A DNA stretch of 64,000 bases, from NCBI GenBank assembly GCA_963791805.1, contig CAWBTU010000003.1, forward strand, positions 248,001 to 312,000, written 5' to 3'. Numbering within the stretch: position 1 is the stretch's first letter; each line of letters begins with the position of its first letter. The translations under genes and the position numbers were made by a program. Shown here piece by piece: positions 9,929 through 17,246 of this stretch. The DNA comes from JACMJL01 sp963791805. Lineage in GTDB: Bacteria; Bacillota; Clostridia; Clostridiales; Clostridiaceae. The notes under the pieces are model-generated. The model made no database searches. It was not told where the DNA came from and saw nothing but the letters and a program-made list of their open reading frames with translations.

Positions 9929-10324
9929 TTACAACACAACATAATCATTAATTACTTTACCTTGAACCACATGCATTATATATTCATCAATAACTTTTTG
10001 TCCTTTGATATGTTCTTCAACCATTTTACGAGCCTTTACTGGATTCATCTTTACATAAGTTACTTTCTCACAACCTGGTTTAAGTACTTCTACTATAGGC
10101 TCAAGTCTACAAACTCCTATACAACCAGTTTCAATAACATCTACATCAGTAATCCCCTGATGTTTCAGTTCATCAATTATTGCATCTATTACAGGCTTTG
10201 CTCCCGCTGCTATACCACAAGTAGCCATTCCAATTACTATTCTTGTATTTTTTCTATCATTACCTTGGTTTACTTTATCAAGATTTTTACTTCTGATATC
10301 CGCTAACTCACTAATTGTCTTCAT
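9929..10324 (-). CDS. Thioredoxin-like [2Fe-2S] ferredoxin subunit
   Basis: A 131-residue protein with the NuoE-C-terminal-like thioredoxin fold. Four cysteines are placed for one [2Fe-2S] cluster: MATCGIAAG near residue 35 and CIGVC near residue 75. It lies between hydC and hydB, 4-15 bp from the former and 32 bp from the latter, so it is probably an electron-transfer accessory of the hydrogenase. Similar small subunits occur in Thermotoga-type and clostridial hyd operons. The exact role is inferred from position. Confidence 0.88.
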   Translation of the reverse strand: MKTISELADIRSKNLDKVNQGNDRKNTRIVIGMATCGIAAGAKPVIDAIIDELKHQGITDVDVIETGCIGVCRLEPIVEVLKPGCEKVTYVKMNPVKARKMVEEHIKGQKVIDEYIMHVVQGKVINDYVVL

Positions 10325-10336
10325 ATTAACCCACCT

Positions 10337-10837
10337 TTACCTCAAATTCGTTAAGAATCTTTTGACCTCCCTATGGTTTATGCGTCCATATACCTTGTCG
10401 TCGATAGTCATAACTGGAGAAAGTCCGCATGCTCCAAGGCATCTAGTTGCTTCTAACGTATACTTTCCATCCGCAGTTGTCTTGCCTACTTCAACGTTCA
10501 ATTCCTGTGATAACTTATCAAGAATATCTTTTGCTCCTTTAACATAGCAAGCTGTGCCCATACACACTTTAATGATATGTTCACCCTTTGGCTCTAACGA
10601 AAACAAGTCATAGAAGGTTATAACACCATAAATTTCCTGCATAGATATATCCATGCTTTCGGAAATAAAATTAAGTGCATCTTCAGGTAAGTATCCATAG
10701 ATTTCTTGAGTTCCATGAAGTATTGGAATTAATCCCCCTTTTACAGACTTATGCTCTTCTAAAATTCCTTTTACTTTTTCTATTCTGTCATCCAAAATAG
10801 CTGTATCTGAACAGCAACAATTTCCACTACATGACAT
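10337..10837 (-). CDS. hydC: NuoE-like [2Fe-2S] subunit HydC of the hydrogenase
   Basis: This 166-residue NuoE homologue is the first gene of the hydrogenase operon. The C-terminal thioredoxin-like domain carries the [2Fe-2S] ligands in CMGTACYVKG and CLGACGLSP. The N-terminus has a three-helix NuoE region and an extra Cys cluster in its first residues (SCSGNCCCS), which is unusual and may bind metal or simply be a variable tail. HydC connects the flavin subunit to the hydrogenase subunit. An AAGGAGGG site precedes the ATG. Upstream, TTGATG and TATAAA separated by 17 nt (minus strand, about 10857-10885) could be the promoter, but the site is weak. Confidence 0.92.
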   Translation of the reverse strand: MSCSGNCCCSDTAILDDRIEKVKGILEEHKSVKGGLIPILHGTQEIYGYLPEDALNFISESMDISMQEIYGVITFYDLFSLEPKGEHIIKVCMGTACYVKGAKDILDKLSQELNVEVGKTTADGKYTLEATRCLGACGLSPVMTIDDKVYGRINHREVKRFLTNLR

Positions 10838-11781
10838 TTTGAATCCCTCCTTAAAATTTTATACAAAAATGCAAACTTTGCATCAATTATCTGAACGACC
10901 ATTAGCTACAAAGAATTGTTATAATCCAATTAGTCTTTGGTTAGAATTTAAGTTAAATTAAATGAGCGTATATTTGCGCGCACTGAGAATAGTTAAAAAT
11001 CGGAAATAATACCTCATGAAGGGCTAAAATTACAGTTACTTAAAAGTGTGTTGAAATGATGTCTAGAAAATTTTACGTCTAAAACAATTTATTATGCCAA
11101 GTAATTTTAAGCTCAATTAAAGCCTAACAAAATCTATATTTTATTAATTTTTCAAATAATTAAATATTGCTATTTACATCTTCCAAAACATATAGTATAC
11201 CTCATATGTCAAAAAATCAAGTATAGAGTATGCTATATATTCATTGATATAGCTCATTTGTTAAGATAATAACTTAACAAACTCCTGCACGCTAATCAGC
11301 ATTCTTTTGCTCTTTCCACATGTTAATTTTGAATTATTATGGCAATTATGAGAATTCTCAATTGCTATACATTTCAGAATCTTTTATACTATCAATTTAT
11401 TCTGCAATAATTTTATTTTTTTTTTGATATTTTGACAATATACAAAACTTATGAATTTTCAGAATTGTTCTATTTATAAAACTATATACAACTAGATAAT
11501 TAAAGCTAATAAGTTCTATAAAACAAAAACATCTCTTGCTTTTCATAATTCTTTAACTAGATTAGGGTGAAATTATTATCATACCTGTAACAATTATGTA
11601 TTATTTCTAACTACTTACACAAAAATCTATAAAAAAATTATTTAATTGATAATGTATTAACCATAGTTTTTAGTATTTTTTATTCTTTTTTGTTATAGTT
11701 TGGTACTTGATTCTTTGAATTTCTGATTATTACATTTGGGTTCTACACACCTATAAAACTTCTTAATAAAATATTTTATAT
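10838..11781. other. About 940 bp AT-rich intergenic region without a gene
   Basis: I see no credible coding frame or structured RNA here. It separates the divergent hydC promoter from the first peptide promoter. The only clear structure is the palindrome at 11257-11281. A long T-run lies near 11411-11424. Confidence 0.5.
11257..11281. promoter_or_regulatory. Perfect 9-bp inverted repeat, Rex-like half sites
   Basis: TTTGTTAAG and CTTAACAAA form perfect arms around 7 nt. The half sites TTGTTAA/TTAACAA equal those of the redox repressor Rex, which controls many clostridial hydrogen and NADH genes. The usual Rex site has only 4 nt between these halves and here there are 9. It is also about 420 bp from hydC. 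Function is uncertain. Confidence 0.3.
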
Positions 11782-11817
11782 TTCTACCACGAGAACCCAT
11801 AAAAAGCTACCTATAAT
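11782..11817 (+). promoter_or_regulatory. Shared-box promoter P0 before the 20-residue peptide
   Basis: TTCTACCACGAGAA at 11782-11795, exactly 16 nt, then TATAAT at 11812-11817. The same box and spacing occur at four other sites up to 17.3 kb. It lacks a TTGACA-type -35, which suggests an activator or an alternative sigma factor. Confidence 0.75.
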
Positions 11818-11849
11818 TAATATGGCTTCAATTAAAGGAGGTGAATCGC

Positions 11850-11912
11850 ATGGACAAGAATACTATTTTAAAATGTTTATTTTATTACATAGCAATATCA
11901 ATAATACTTTAA
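11850..11912 (+). CDS. 20-residue hydrophobic peptide (MDKNTILKCLFYYIAISIIL)
   Basis: This short ORF has a strong AAAGGAGG site 8 nt before its ATG and lies 32 nt downstream of the -10 of promoter P0, which shares the box used by the peptide array. It encodes a charged N-terminus (Asp2, Lys3, Lys8), one cysteine (Cys9) and a hydrophobic tail able to form a membrane helix. A perfect hairpin terminator follows at 12044. It is not similar in sequence to the 19-residue array peptides but shares their size, the single cysteine and the promoter. The adjacent exporter genes (12136-15773) suggest it may be exported. Family and function are not recognised. The call rests on the promoter, ribosome-binding site and terminator together. 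Confidence 0.6.
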   Translation: MDKNTILKCLFYYIAISIIL

Positions 11913-12043
11913 TTCCTTTTACCGTCTTTTTTTAGTTTTTGTAATTATATAACTTTTTATTTCAAATAGATTTATAATTACAATTAGAATGTTTTATATC
12001 ATAAATTTAAATTAGTAAATATCATGCGTTAATACTAAAACTC

Positions 12044-12095
12044 AAAAGGATGTCCACACAGGTAATTGTAACCTACATGTGTGGACATCCTTTTT
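12044..12095. terminator. Strong bidirectional terminator between peptide gene and exporter operon
   Basis: AAAGGATGTCCACACA pairs perfectly over 16 bp with TGTGTGGACATCCTTT, followed by T residues on the plus strand and by AAAA (T on the minus strand) at the other side. It serves the peptide transcript and the convergent ABC operon ending at 12136. Confidence 0.9.
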
Positions 12096-12135
12096 ATATT
12101 TATTAAGTTATATAATCTGATAGGCTTTATCTTAT

Positions 12136-14067
12136 TTATACTATTTTTTCTTCTAAATCAGCGCCTACAAATTGGCTATTATACAAATTTGCATAAAAAC
12201 CATCTTTCTTAAGTAGTTCATAATGATTGCCAACCTCAACAATTGCACCTTTATTCATAACAAGAATTAATTCTGCCTCTCTAATTGTAGATAGCCTATG
12301 TGCAATTACAAAGCTGGTTCTATCCGCCATTAATTCTGTCATAGCCTTTTGTATATAAACCTCAGTTCTTGAATCCACATTACTTGTTGCCTCATCTAAG
12401 ATCATAATTGATGGATTTGCAAGTATGGCACGTGCAATTGTTATTAACTGTTTCTGCCCTGCAGATATATTTGAAGCTTCCTCGTTTATTACTGTATTAT
12501 ATCCTTCTGGTAGAGTTCTAATAAAGTAATGTGCATGAGCTGCTTTTGCAGCATCTATTATCTCTTCTTCACTAGCATCCTCTCTTCCATATCTTATATT
12601 ATCTCTTATTGTTCCGTTAAATAGCCAGGTATCCTGTAGCACCATGCCAAATATTTTTCTCAGATCCCCACGTCTTATATCTCTAATATCAACACCATCT
12701 ATAGTTATCCTACCTGAATCTATTTCATAAAAGCGCATTAACAGATTAACTAAGGTGGTTTTACCCGCTCCCGTAGGTCCAACTATTGCAATGGTGTGTC
12801 CTGCTTTTACTTCAATGTCCATACCACTAATTAGTGGATTTTCCTTAGAATAACTAAAGTTTACATCTTCAAAACAAACTTCTCCTTTAGTTAACTGTAT
12901 TATCTTTGAATCACTACTATCTGGTATTTCCTCTGCTTCATCTAAAATTTGAAAAATTCTTTCTGCAGAAGCTATAGTAGATTGAATAATACTTACAAAG
13001 GCTGCTGCTTGGATAATAGGCATAGTAAATTGTTTAGAATATTGAATAAAAGAAATCATATCTCCTAGATTAATTCTGTTATGCGTAACAAATATGCCTC
13101 CAACCACACAAATAATTATATATGCTAAATTACTTAGGAATCTCATAAATGGTAATATAATTCCCGAAACAAACTGAGCTTTCCAACTTGAATCATACAG
13201 TTTATCATTAATCTGATTAAATCTATCCATAGATTCATCCTCATAACCGTATGCCTTTACAATTTCATGGCCTGAAAACATTTCTTCTACGTGACCATTT
13301 ACTTCTCCTAAGGAATCCTGCTGCATTTTAAAATAGTTCTGAGATTTTTTTGCAATCTTAATAGTAAAAATAGCATAAAAAGGTAATGTTGCAATAACAA
13401 TAAATGTTAATGCTACACTTATTGTAAACATCATAATTATTACACCAATAATAGTTACAACAGAAGTTATTAATTGTATAAGACTTTGTTGCAACGCATT
13501 TGAAATATTATCAATGTCATTAATTACACGGCTTTGTATTTCACCATGGCTTGTGGAATCAAAATATTTTAAAGGAAGTCTAGAAAGCTTATTTTCCACA
13601 TCATTACGCATATCAAAAATCATTTTTTGCGAAATAATATTCATAAAAACTTCTTGTAAGTAACTAAATACAGCACTTATAACATATAGTGCTATCAATA
13701 TAAAAACTATCTTAGCAATATATGAAAAGTCTACCCCGCCCCCCAAGTGATTAATTGCTGAATTCACTTTATTAAGCGCTTGTTGAACTTGAGATGTATT
13801 AGTTTTTTTATTACTCGCTAGTATATTGAGCTTCTCTTTCTGCTCTTGAAGCTTTTCTACAGACACTCTACTTGAATAACCTTCCCCTATTTTTGTAATT
13901 CCTTTTCCCAGAATTTTAGGTCCTGCAATGCTAAATACTGTACTCAATAGAGAAAATACTAAAACAAGATAGAATGTTTGTTTATATGGTTTTAAATACT
14001 TAAAAAGCCTTAGCATGGTGTTTTTAAGATTTTGTGGTGCTTTAAAGTCCTTCTCTTTTTCCTTCAT
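12136..14067 (-). CDS. Heterodimeric ABC exporter, subunit with canonical catalytic Glu
   Basis: A 643-residue half-transporter: six membrane segments (about residues 30-330) and a C-terminal ATPase. Walker A is GPTGAGKT, Walker B ends ILDEATSNVD with the catalytic Glu present, but the signature is SAGQ rather than SGGQ. A long, Gln/Lys/Asn-rich extracytoplasmic insert (about residues 65-115) follows the first membrane helix, as in one subunit of LmrCD/BmrCD-type exporters. It overlaps the upstream partner gene by 4 bp (ATGA). Together they should form one exporter with one degenerate and one active ATP site. Its position between two peptide loci suggests peptide export; multidrug export is the alternative. 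Confidence 0.9.
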   Translation of the reverse strand: MKEKEKDFKAPQNLKNTMLRLFKYLKPYKQTFYLVLVFSLLSTVFSIAGPKILGKGITKIGEGYSSRVSVEKLQEQKEKLNILASNKKTNTSQVQQALNKVNSAINHLGGGVDFSYIAKIVFILIALYVISAVFSYLQEVFMNIISQKMIFDMRNDVENKLSRLPLKYFDSTSHGEIQSRVINDIDNISNALQQSLIQLITSVVTIIGVIIMMFTISVALTFIVIATLPFYAIFTIKIAKKSQNYFKMQQDSLGEVNGHVEEMFSGHEIVKAYGYEDESMDRFNQINDKLYDSSWKAQFVSGIILPFMRFLSNLAYIIICVVGGIFVTHNRINLGDMISFIQYSKQFTMPIIQAAAFVSIIQSTIASAERIFQILDEAEEIPDSSDSKIIQLTKGEVCFEDVNFSYSKENPLISGMDIEVKAGHTIAIVGPTGAGKTTLVNLLMRFYEIDSGRITIDGVDIRDIRRGDLRKIFGMVLQDTWLFNGTIRDNIRYGREDASEEEIIDAAKAAHAHYFIRTLPEGYNTVINEEASNISAGQKQLITIARAILANPSIMILDEATSNVDSRTEVYIQKAMTELMADRTSFVIAHRLSTIREAELILVMNKGAIVEVGNHYELLKKDGFYANLYNSQFVGADLEEKIV

Positions 14068-15773
14068 GCTAGCTCCTCCTTAGAAAGTTGAGAAAATACA
14101 ATTTCGCTATATACATCACAAGTATTCATCAACTCTTCGTGTTTGCCCATTCCAACAATTCTACCTTCATCCAATACAAGTATTCTGTCAGCATCCATAA
14201 CAGTGGAAACCCTTTGGGCTACTATTAAAACTGCTGCTTCCTTAGTTTCATTTTTTAAAGAAGCTCTCAATCTAGCATCCGTTTTAAAATCTAGTGCAGA
14301 GAAACTGTCATCGAAAATATATATTTCAGGTTTCCTTACTAATGCCCTTGCAATAGCGATACGTTGTTTCTGACCACCTGACACATTTGTACCACCCTGA
14401 GATACATTATGCTCAAAACCTTTTTCAAGACTATTAATAAATTCTATACTTTGAGCAATGCCAGCTGCATCATTCATTTCTTTTAATGTAGCGTCTTTTT
14501 TGCCATATTGAATGTTATGGGAGATACTACCTGAAAACAAAACTGTTTTCTGTGGCACAAGTCCTATCTTCTGTCGAAGAATTTCTATATTTACTTCCCT
14601 AATATCAACGCCATCAACTAAAATCCGGCCCTTACTAACATCATAAAACCTCATTATTAAATGCACTAACGTAGATTTTCCAGAACCAGTTCCACCTATA
14701 ATTGCAGTAGTTTCACCGGGACCTATAATAAAGCTAATATCCTGAACAGCTGGAAGCTCTGCTCCAGGATAATTAAAAGTAACCTTTTCAAATTCTACAT
14801 AACCTTTAATACTCTCTATTTCTCTATGTGTTATTGGACTTACAATTTTTGGATTAGTTTCTAAAACCTCGTTTATTCTGACTGCTGAAGCCTGAGCCCG
14901 TGGTATGATCATAAACAACATGGATAACATAGCGAATGAAGATAGAATCTGCATTGCATATTGAATAAATGCAATTAATTCACCAACCTTCATATCCCCA
15001 TCATCAATTCTTATAGCTCCAAACCATATAATGCTTACAATGGTCAAGTTCATAATTAGCATCATAAGTGGAATAAGTATTGCCATAATATTATTTACTT
15101 TTATAGTATTCTCCATAATATCTCTGTTTGCAGTGTTGAATTCTTTTTTCCCTTTATCTATCTGGTTAAATGCACGCACAACTCTAATTCCAGTTAGACT
15201 TTCACGAACTACTAGATTTAGTCTGTCAACTTTTTGTTGCACCAATCCAAATAAATGTATTCCTTTTACCAATACAATTGCAACGGCTATACCTAAGATA
15301 GGCACAATAACTGCCAAAATTAAAGTTAACTTAACATCCTTTTGAAGCGCCATAAAAATTCCACCAATAGCCGTCAAAGGTGCAGTAATCATCATACTTA
15401 TTATTAAAATAGTTACTTGTTGAATCTGGGTAACATCATTTGTGGCACGAGTAATAAGAGTTGCTGTACCAAACTTATCAAACTCTTGTAGAGAGAAGCT
15501 TTCAACTTTGCTAAATATTTCTTGGCGAATATCCCTGCCAAAGCCTACGGCTACTTTAGAAGAAATGAAATTAGAAATAATTGCACAAGTGGTTCCTACT
15601 CCTGCAACTATAAACATTAATAATCCTATTCTTATAATTAAATGTCCATTATCTTTTACAATACCTTTATCTACAATGTCAGACATTAAAGTCGGCAAAT
15701 ACAAATCTGCCATGACTTGAACGAAAAGAAAAGCAATGACTATTGCTAATTTTGATTTATATTTTTTTAGCAT
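14064..15773 (-). CDS. Heterodimeric ABC exporter, subunit with degenerate Walker B
   Basis: A 569-residue partner of the preceding gene, with six membrane helices, Walker A GGTGSGKS, signature VSGGQ and Walker B IFDDSFSALD, where Asp replaces the catalytic Glu. This Asp and the SAGQ signature of its partner would form the degenerate site typical of heterodimeric exporters. The annotated ATG (MLKKYK) has no nearby ribosome-binding site. An AAGGAG lies 8 nt upstream of an in-frame ATT at 15789-15791, which would give IFKLFNMLKKY, aligning residue for residue with MIKLFRFLKKY of the paralogue at 21930. An AUU start is therefore possible. The gene diverges from the peptide array. Confidence 0.9.
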   Translation of the reverse strand: MLKKYKSKLAIVIAFLFVQVMADLYLPTLMSDIVDKGIVKDNGHLIIRIGLLMFIVAGVGTTCAIISNFISSKVAVGFGRDIRQEIFSKVESFSLQEFDKFGTATLITRATNDVTQIQQVTILIISMMITAPLTAIGGIFMALQKDVKLTLILAVIVPILGIAVAIVLVKGIHLFGLVQQKVDRLNLVVRESLTGIRVVRAFNQIDKGKKEFNTANRDIMENTIKVNNIMAILIPLMMLIMNLTIVSIIWFGAIRIDDGDMKVGELIAFIQYAMQILSSFAMLSMLFMIIPRAQASAVRINEVLETNPKIVSPITHREIESIKGYVEFEKVTFNYPGAELPAVQDISFIIGPGETTAIIGGTGSGKSTLVHLIMRFYDVSKGRILVDGVDIREVNIEILRQKIGLVPQKTVLFSGSISHNIQYGKKDATLKEMNDAAGIAQSIEFINSLEKGFEHNVSQGGTNVSGGQKQRIAIARALVRKPEIYIFDDSFSALDFKTDARLRASLKNETKEAAVLIVAQRVSTVMDADRILVLDEGRIVGMGKHEELMNTCDVYSEIVFSQLSKEELA

Positions 15774-15934
15774 ATTAAAAAGCTTAAAAATAATAACATC
15801 TCCTTTTTATTGCTTACTAATAAATTAGGTAATTTATTTCGCTATAAAAATTCGATTTAAAATGTATTATATTTGGAAATCTTGCTTGCAAATAAATCAT
15901 AATACGATTCACCTTAATCTGTCAAATAAAAAAT

Positions 15935-15970
15935 TTCTTCCACGGGATGTCATAAACTTATACATATAAC
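15935..15970 (+). promoter_or_regulatory. Shared-box promoter P1
   Basis: TTCTTCCACGGGAT at 15935-15948, 16 nt, then TATAAC at 15965-15970. About 75 bp upstream of the box is also similar to the region before P4 (both contain AAATAAATCA and CCTTAATCTGT), which shows a segmental duplication. Confidence 0.7.
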
Positions 15971-15990
15971 AAGTGTGTGAGAAAATTACA

Positions 15991-16023
15991 TTTGCTTTAA
16001 AATACATTCTTCCTTAAAGCAAA
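15991..16023 (+). ncRNA. Stem-loop unit after P1, possible short RNA or decayed peptide copy
   Basis: TTTGCTTTAA and TTAAAGCAAA form a perfect 10-bp stem around 13 nt, just downstream of P1 and ending before P2. The left arm also matches the TTGCTTTAAAAT stretch inside the peptide ORFs, so the unit may be a degenerate peptide copy. No ORF is left. Confidence 0.4.
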
Positions 16024-16034
16024 TTAATAATTAT

Positions 16035-16070
16035 TTCTTCCACGGGAAGTACTATAATCATTCCTATAAT
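16035..16070 (+). promoter_or_regulatory. Shared-box promoter P2
   Basis: TTCTTCCACGGGAA at 16035-16048, 16 nt, then a perfect TATAAT at 16065-16070. It lies exactly 100 bp after P1 and 99 bp before P3, so the promoters form a tandem series before the peptide array. Confidence 0.75.
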
Positions 16071-16085
16071 AAGCATACGAGGAAA

Positions 16086-16113
16086 TTATGGAAGGATATA
16101 ACCTCCTCCATAA
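16086..16113 (+). ncRNA. Stem-loop unit after P2 with an anti-Shine-Dalgarno loop
   Basis: TTATGGA pairs with TCCATAA; AGG and CCT can extend the stem. The strand contains AACCTCCTCC, complementary to the AAGGAGG sites of the peptide ORFs, so a transcript from P2 could pair with them. A 12-codon ORF (ATG at 16088, TAA at 16126) with GAGGA upstream is an alternative reading. No match to a known RNA family is claimed. Confidence 0.35.
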
Positions 16114-16133
16114 TAAAACAAATTAATAAATAT

Positions 16134-16169
16134 TTCTTCCACGAGAAGCCACAAAATTCTGAATATAAT
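16134..16169 (+). promoter_or_regulatory. Shared-box promoter P3 driving the peptide array
   Basis: TTCTTCCACGAGAA at 16134-16147, 16 nt, then TATAAT at 16164-16169. The first peptide start codon is 33 nt downstream of the -10. It is the last of three tandem promoters and the best placed to transcribe all eight ORFs. Confidence 0.8.
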
Positions 16170-16201
16170 GTGTATGTGGGAAAATCAAGGAGGTATTTAA
16201 T

Positions 16202-16261
16202 TTGCAGGAACTCGCTTTAAAATGGATTAAATTTGCTAAGCTTGCTGACCTTATGTTCTAA
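16202..16261 (+). CDS. Array peptide, copy 1 (TTG start, Ala instead of Cys)
   Basis: Starts with TTG 8 nt after AGGAGG and encodes MQELALKWIKFAKLADLMF. It is the most diverged copy and the only one with Ala at position 15 in place of Cys and Gln at position 2 in place of Tyr. Its TTG start and its place as the first ORF suggest a lower or different use. Confidence 0.7.
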   Translation: MQELALKWIKFAKLADLMF

Positions 16262-16310
16262 TTAATACCAACTAATTTCCATAATCTATAATTATTAAGG
16301 AGGTACCTCG

Positions 16311-16370
16311 ATGTATGAATTAGCTTTAAAATGGATCAAATTTGCTAAACTTTGCGATCTTATGTTCTAA
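16311..16370 (+). CDS. Array peptide, copy 2 (MYELALKWIKFAKLCDLMF)
   Basis: A 19-residue peptide with an AAGGAGG site 8 nt before ATG. Lys7, Lys10 and Lys13 lie on one face of a predicted helix and Leu4, Trp8, Ile9, Phe11, Leu14, Leu17 and Phe19 on the other; net charge is about +1. The single Cys15 is followed by DLMF. The size, amphipathicity and lack of a leader recall phenol-soluble modulins or leaderless bacteriocins. No homologue is recognised. Confidence 0.8.
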   Translation: MYELALKWIKFAKLCDLMF

Positions 16371-16420
16371 TTGATACCAATTAATTCTCAAAATCTATGA
16401 TTATTAAGGAGGTACTTTCG

Positions 16421-16480
16421 ATGTATGAACTTGCTTTAAAATGGATCAAATTTGCTAAACTTTGCGACCTTATGTTCTAA
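16421..16480 (+). CDS. Array peptide, copy 3
   Basis: Encodes exactly the same peptide as copy 2 but with different codons at Leu4 (CTT for TTA) and Asp16 (GAC for GAT). AAGGAGG precedes the ATG. Confidence 0.8.
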   Translation: MYELALKWIKFAKLCDLMF

Positions 16481-16530
16481 TTAGTGCCAATAAATTTTCT
16501 AAATTTATGATTATCAAGGAGGTAACTTAT

Positions 16531-16590
16531 ATGTACGAATTAGCTTTAAAATGGATTAAATTTGCTAAACTTTGTGATCTTATGTTCTAA
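16531..16590 (+). CDS. Array peptide, copy 4
   Basis: Same peptide as copies 2 and 3, with synonymous changes at Tyr2 (TAC), Ile9 (ATT) and Cys15 (TGT). CAAGGAGG precedes the ATG. Confidence 0.8.
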   Translation: MYELALKWIKFAKLCDLMF

Positions 16591-16640
16591 TTAACTCCAA
16601 TAAATTTTCTAAATTTATGATTATCAAGGAGGTAACTTAT

Positions 16641-16700
16641 ATGTATCAATTAGCTATTAAATGGATTAAATTTGCTAAACTTTGCGATCTTATGTTCTAA
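16641..16700 (+). CDS. Array peptide, copy 5 (MYQLAIKWIKFAKLCDLMF)
   Basis: First copy of the second subtype: Gln3 for Glu and Ile6 for Leu, which removes one negative charge (net about +2). The rest of the peptide is unchanged. AAGGAGG precedes the ATG. Confidence 0.8.
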   Translation: MYQLAIKWIKFAKLCDLMF

Positions 16701-16750
16701 TTAGCTCCAATAAATTTTCTAAACTAATGATTATTAAGGAGGTAACTTAT

Positions 16751-16810
16751 ATGTATCAATTAGCTATTAAATGGATTAAATTTGCTAAACTTTGCGATCT
16801 TATGTTCTAA
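16751..16810 (+). CDS. Array peptide, copy 6
   Basis: Identical in DNA to the ORF of copy 5, with the upstream spacer identical to those of copies 7 and 8. Confidence 0.8.
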   Translation: MYQLAIKWIKFAKLCDLMF

Positions 16811-16860
16811 TTAGCTCCAATAAATTTTCTAAACTAATGATTATTAAGGAGGTAACTTAT

Positions 16861-16920
16861 ATGTATCAATTAGCTATTAAATGGATTAAATTTGCTAAAC
16901 TTTGCGATCTTATGTTCTAA
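16861..16920 (+). CDS. Array peptide, copy 7
   Basis: Identical in ORF and upstream spacer to copy 6; product of a recent tandem duplication. Confidence 0.8.
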   Translation: MYQLAIKWIKFAKLCDLMF

Positions 16921-16970
16921 TTAGCTCCAATAAATTTTCTAAACTAATGATTATTAAGGAGGTAACTTAT

Positions 16971-17030
16971 ATGTATCAATTAGCTATTAAATGGATTAAA
17001 TTTGCTAAACTTTGCGATCTTATGTTCTAA
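16971..17030 (+). CDS. Array peptide, copy 8 (last)
   Basis: Identical to copies 5-7. The sequence after its stop departs from the repeat and leads to the terminator at 17115. Confidence 0.8.
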   Translation: MYQLAIKWIKFAKLCDLMF

Positions 17031-17114
17031 AAATATATGAATCTAAACTATCAAATTAGAATACAAACACCGTTTTCACTTCAATTTAGTCTAATAAACC
17101 TAGACTAAAATAAG

Positions 17115-17150
17115 AATACCCCTTGGTTGTATATTACCTAGGGGTATTTT
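17115..17150 (+). terminator. Terminator of the peptide array
   Basis: AATACCCCTTGGT pairs with ACCTAGGGGTATT around 8-10 nt and is followed by TTCTATTTT. It closely resembles the terminator after the lipase at 18135, so the terminator was duplicated together with the promoter region. Confidence 0.8.
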
Positions 17151-17246
17151 CTATTTTGGTATAAATATTAAAATGCATTATCTTAAGAACCTCGCTTACC
17201 AAATAAATCAAATTCCATCACGCCTTAATCTGTTAAATAATATAAA

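Larger units (their letters stand above)
16202..17030 (+). repeat. Tandem array of eight peptide ORFs, 110-bp period
   Basis: Eight units, each an AAGGAGG site, a 60-nt ORF and a 50-nt spacer. Start-to-start distances are 109 bp once and then 110 bp six times. The ORFs of copies 5-8 are identical, and the spacers after copies 5, 6 and 7 are also identical, so amplification at the 3' end is recent. Copies 2-4 differ only at synonymous positions (five codons), which means selection acts on the peptide. A terminator follows at 17115. Confidence 0.9.

Noticed and set aside
16202..17030. The 110-bp array as a CRISPR or a satellite repeat
   Set aside because: The repeats are longer than CRISPR repeats, there are no variable spacers, and every unit holds a ribosome-binding site and an ORF with synonymous-only differences among copies 2-4.
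16202..17030. AgrD-type or lantibiotic precursors
   Set aside because: There is no AgrB, LanM/LanB or peptidase-domain transporter nearby, no double-glycine leader, and the peptides are only 19 residues long.
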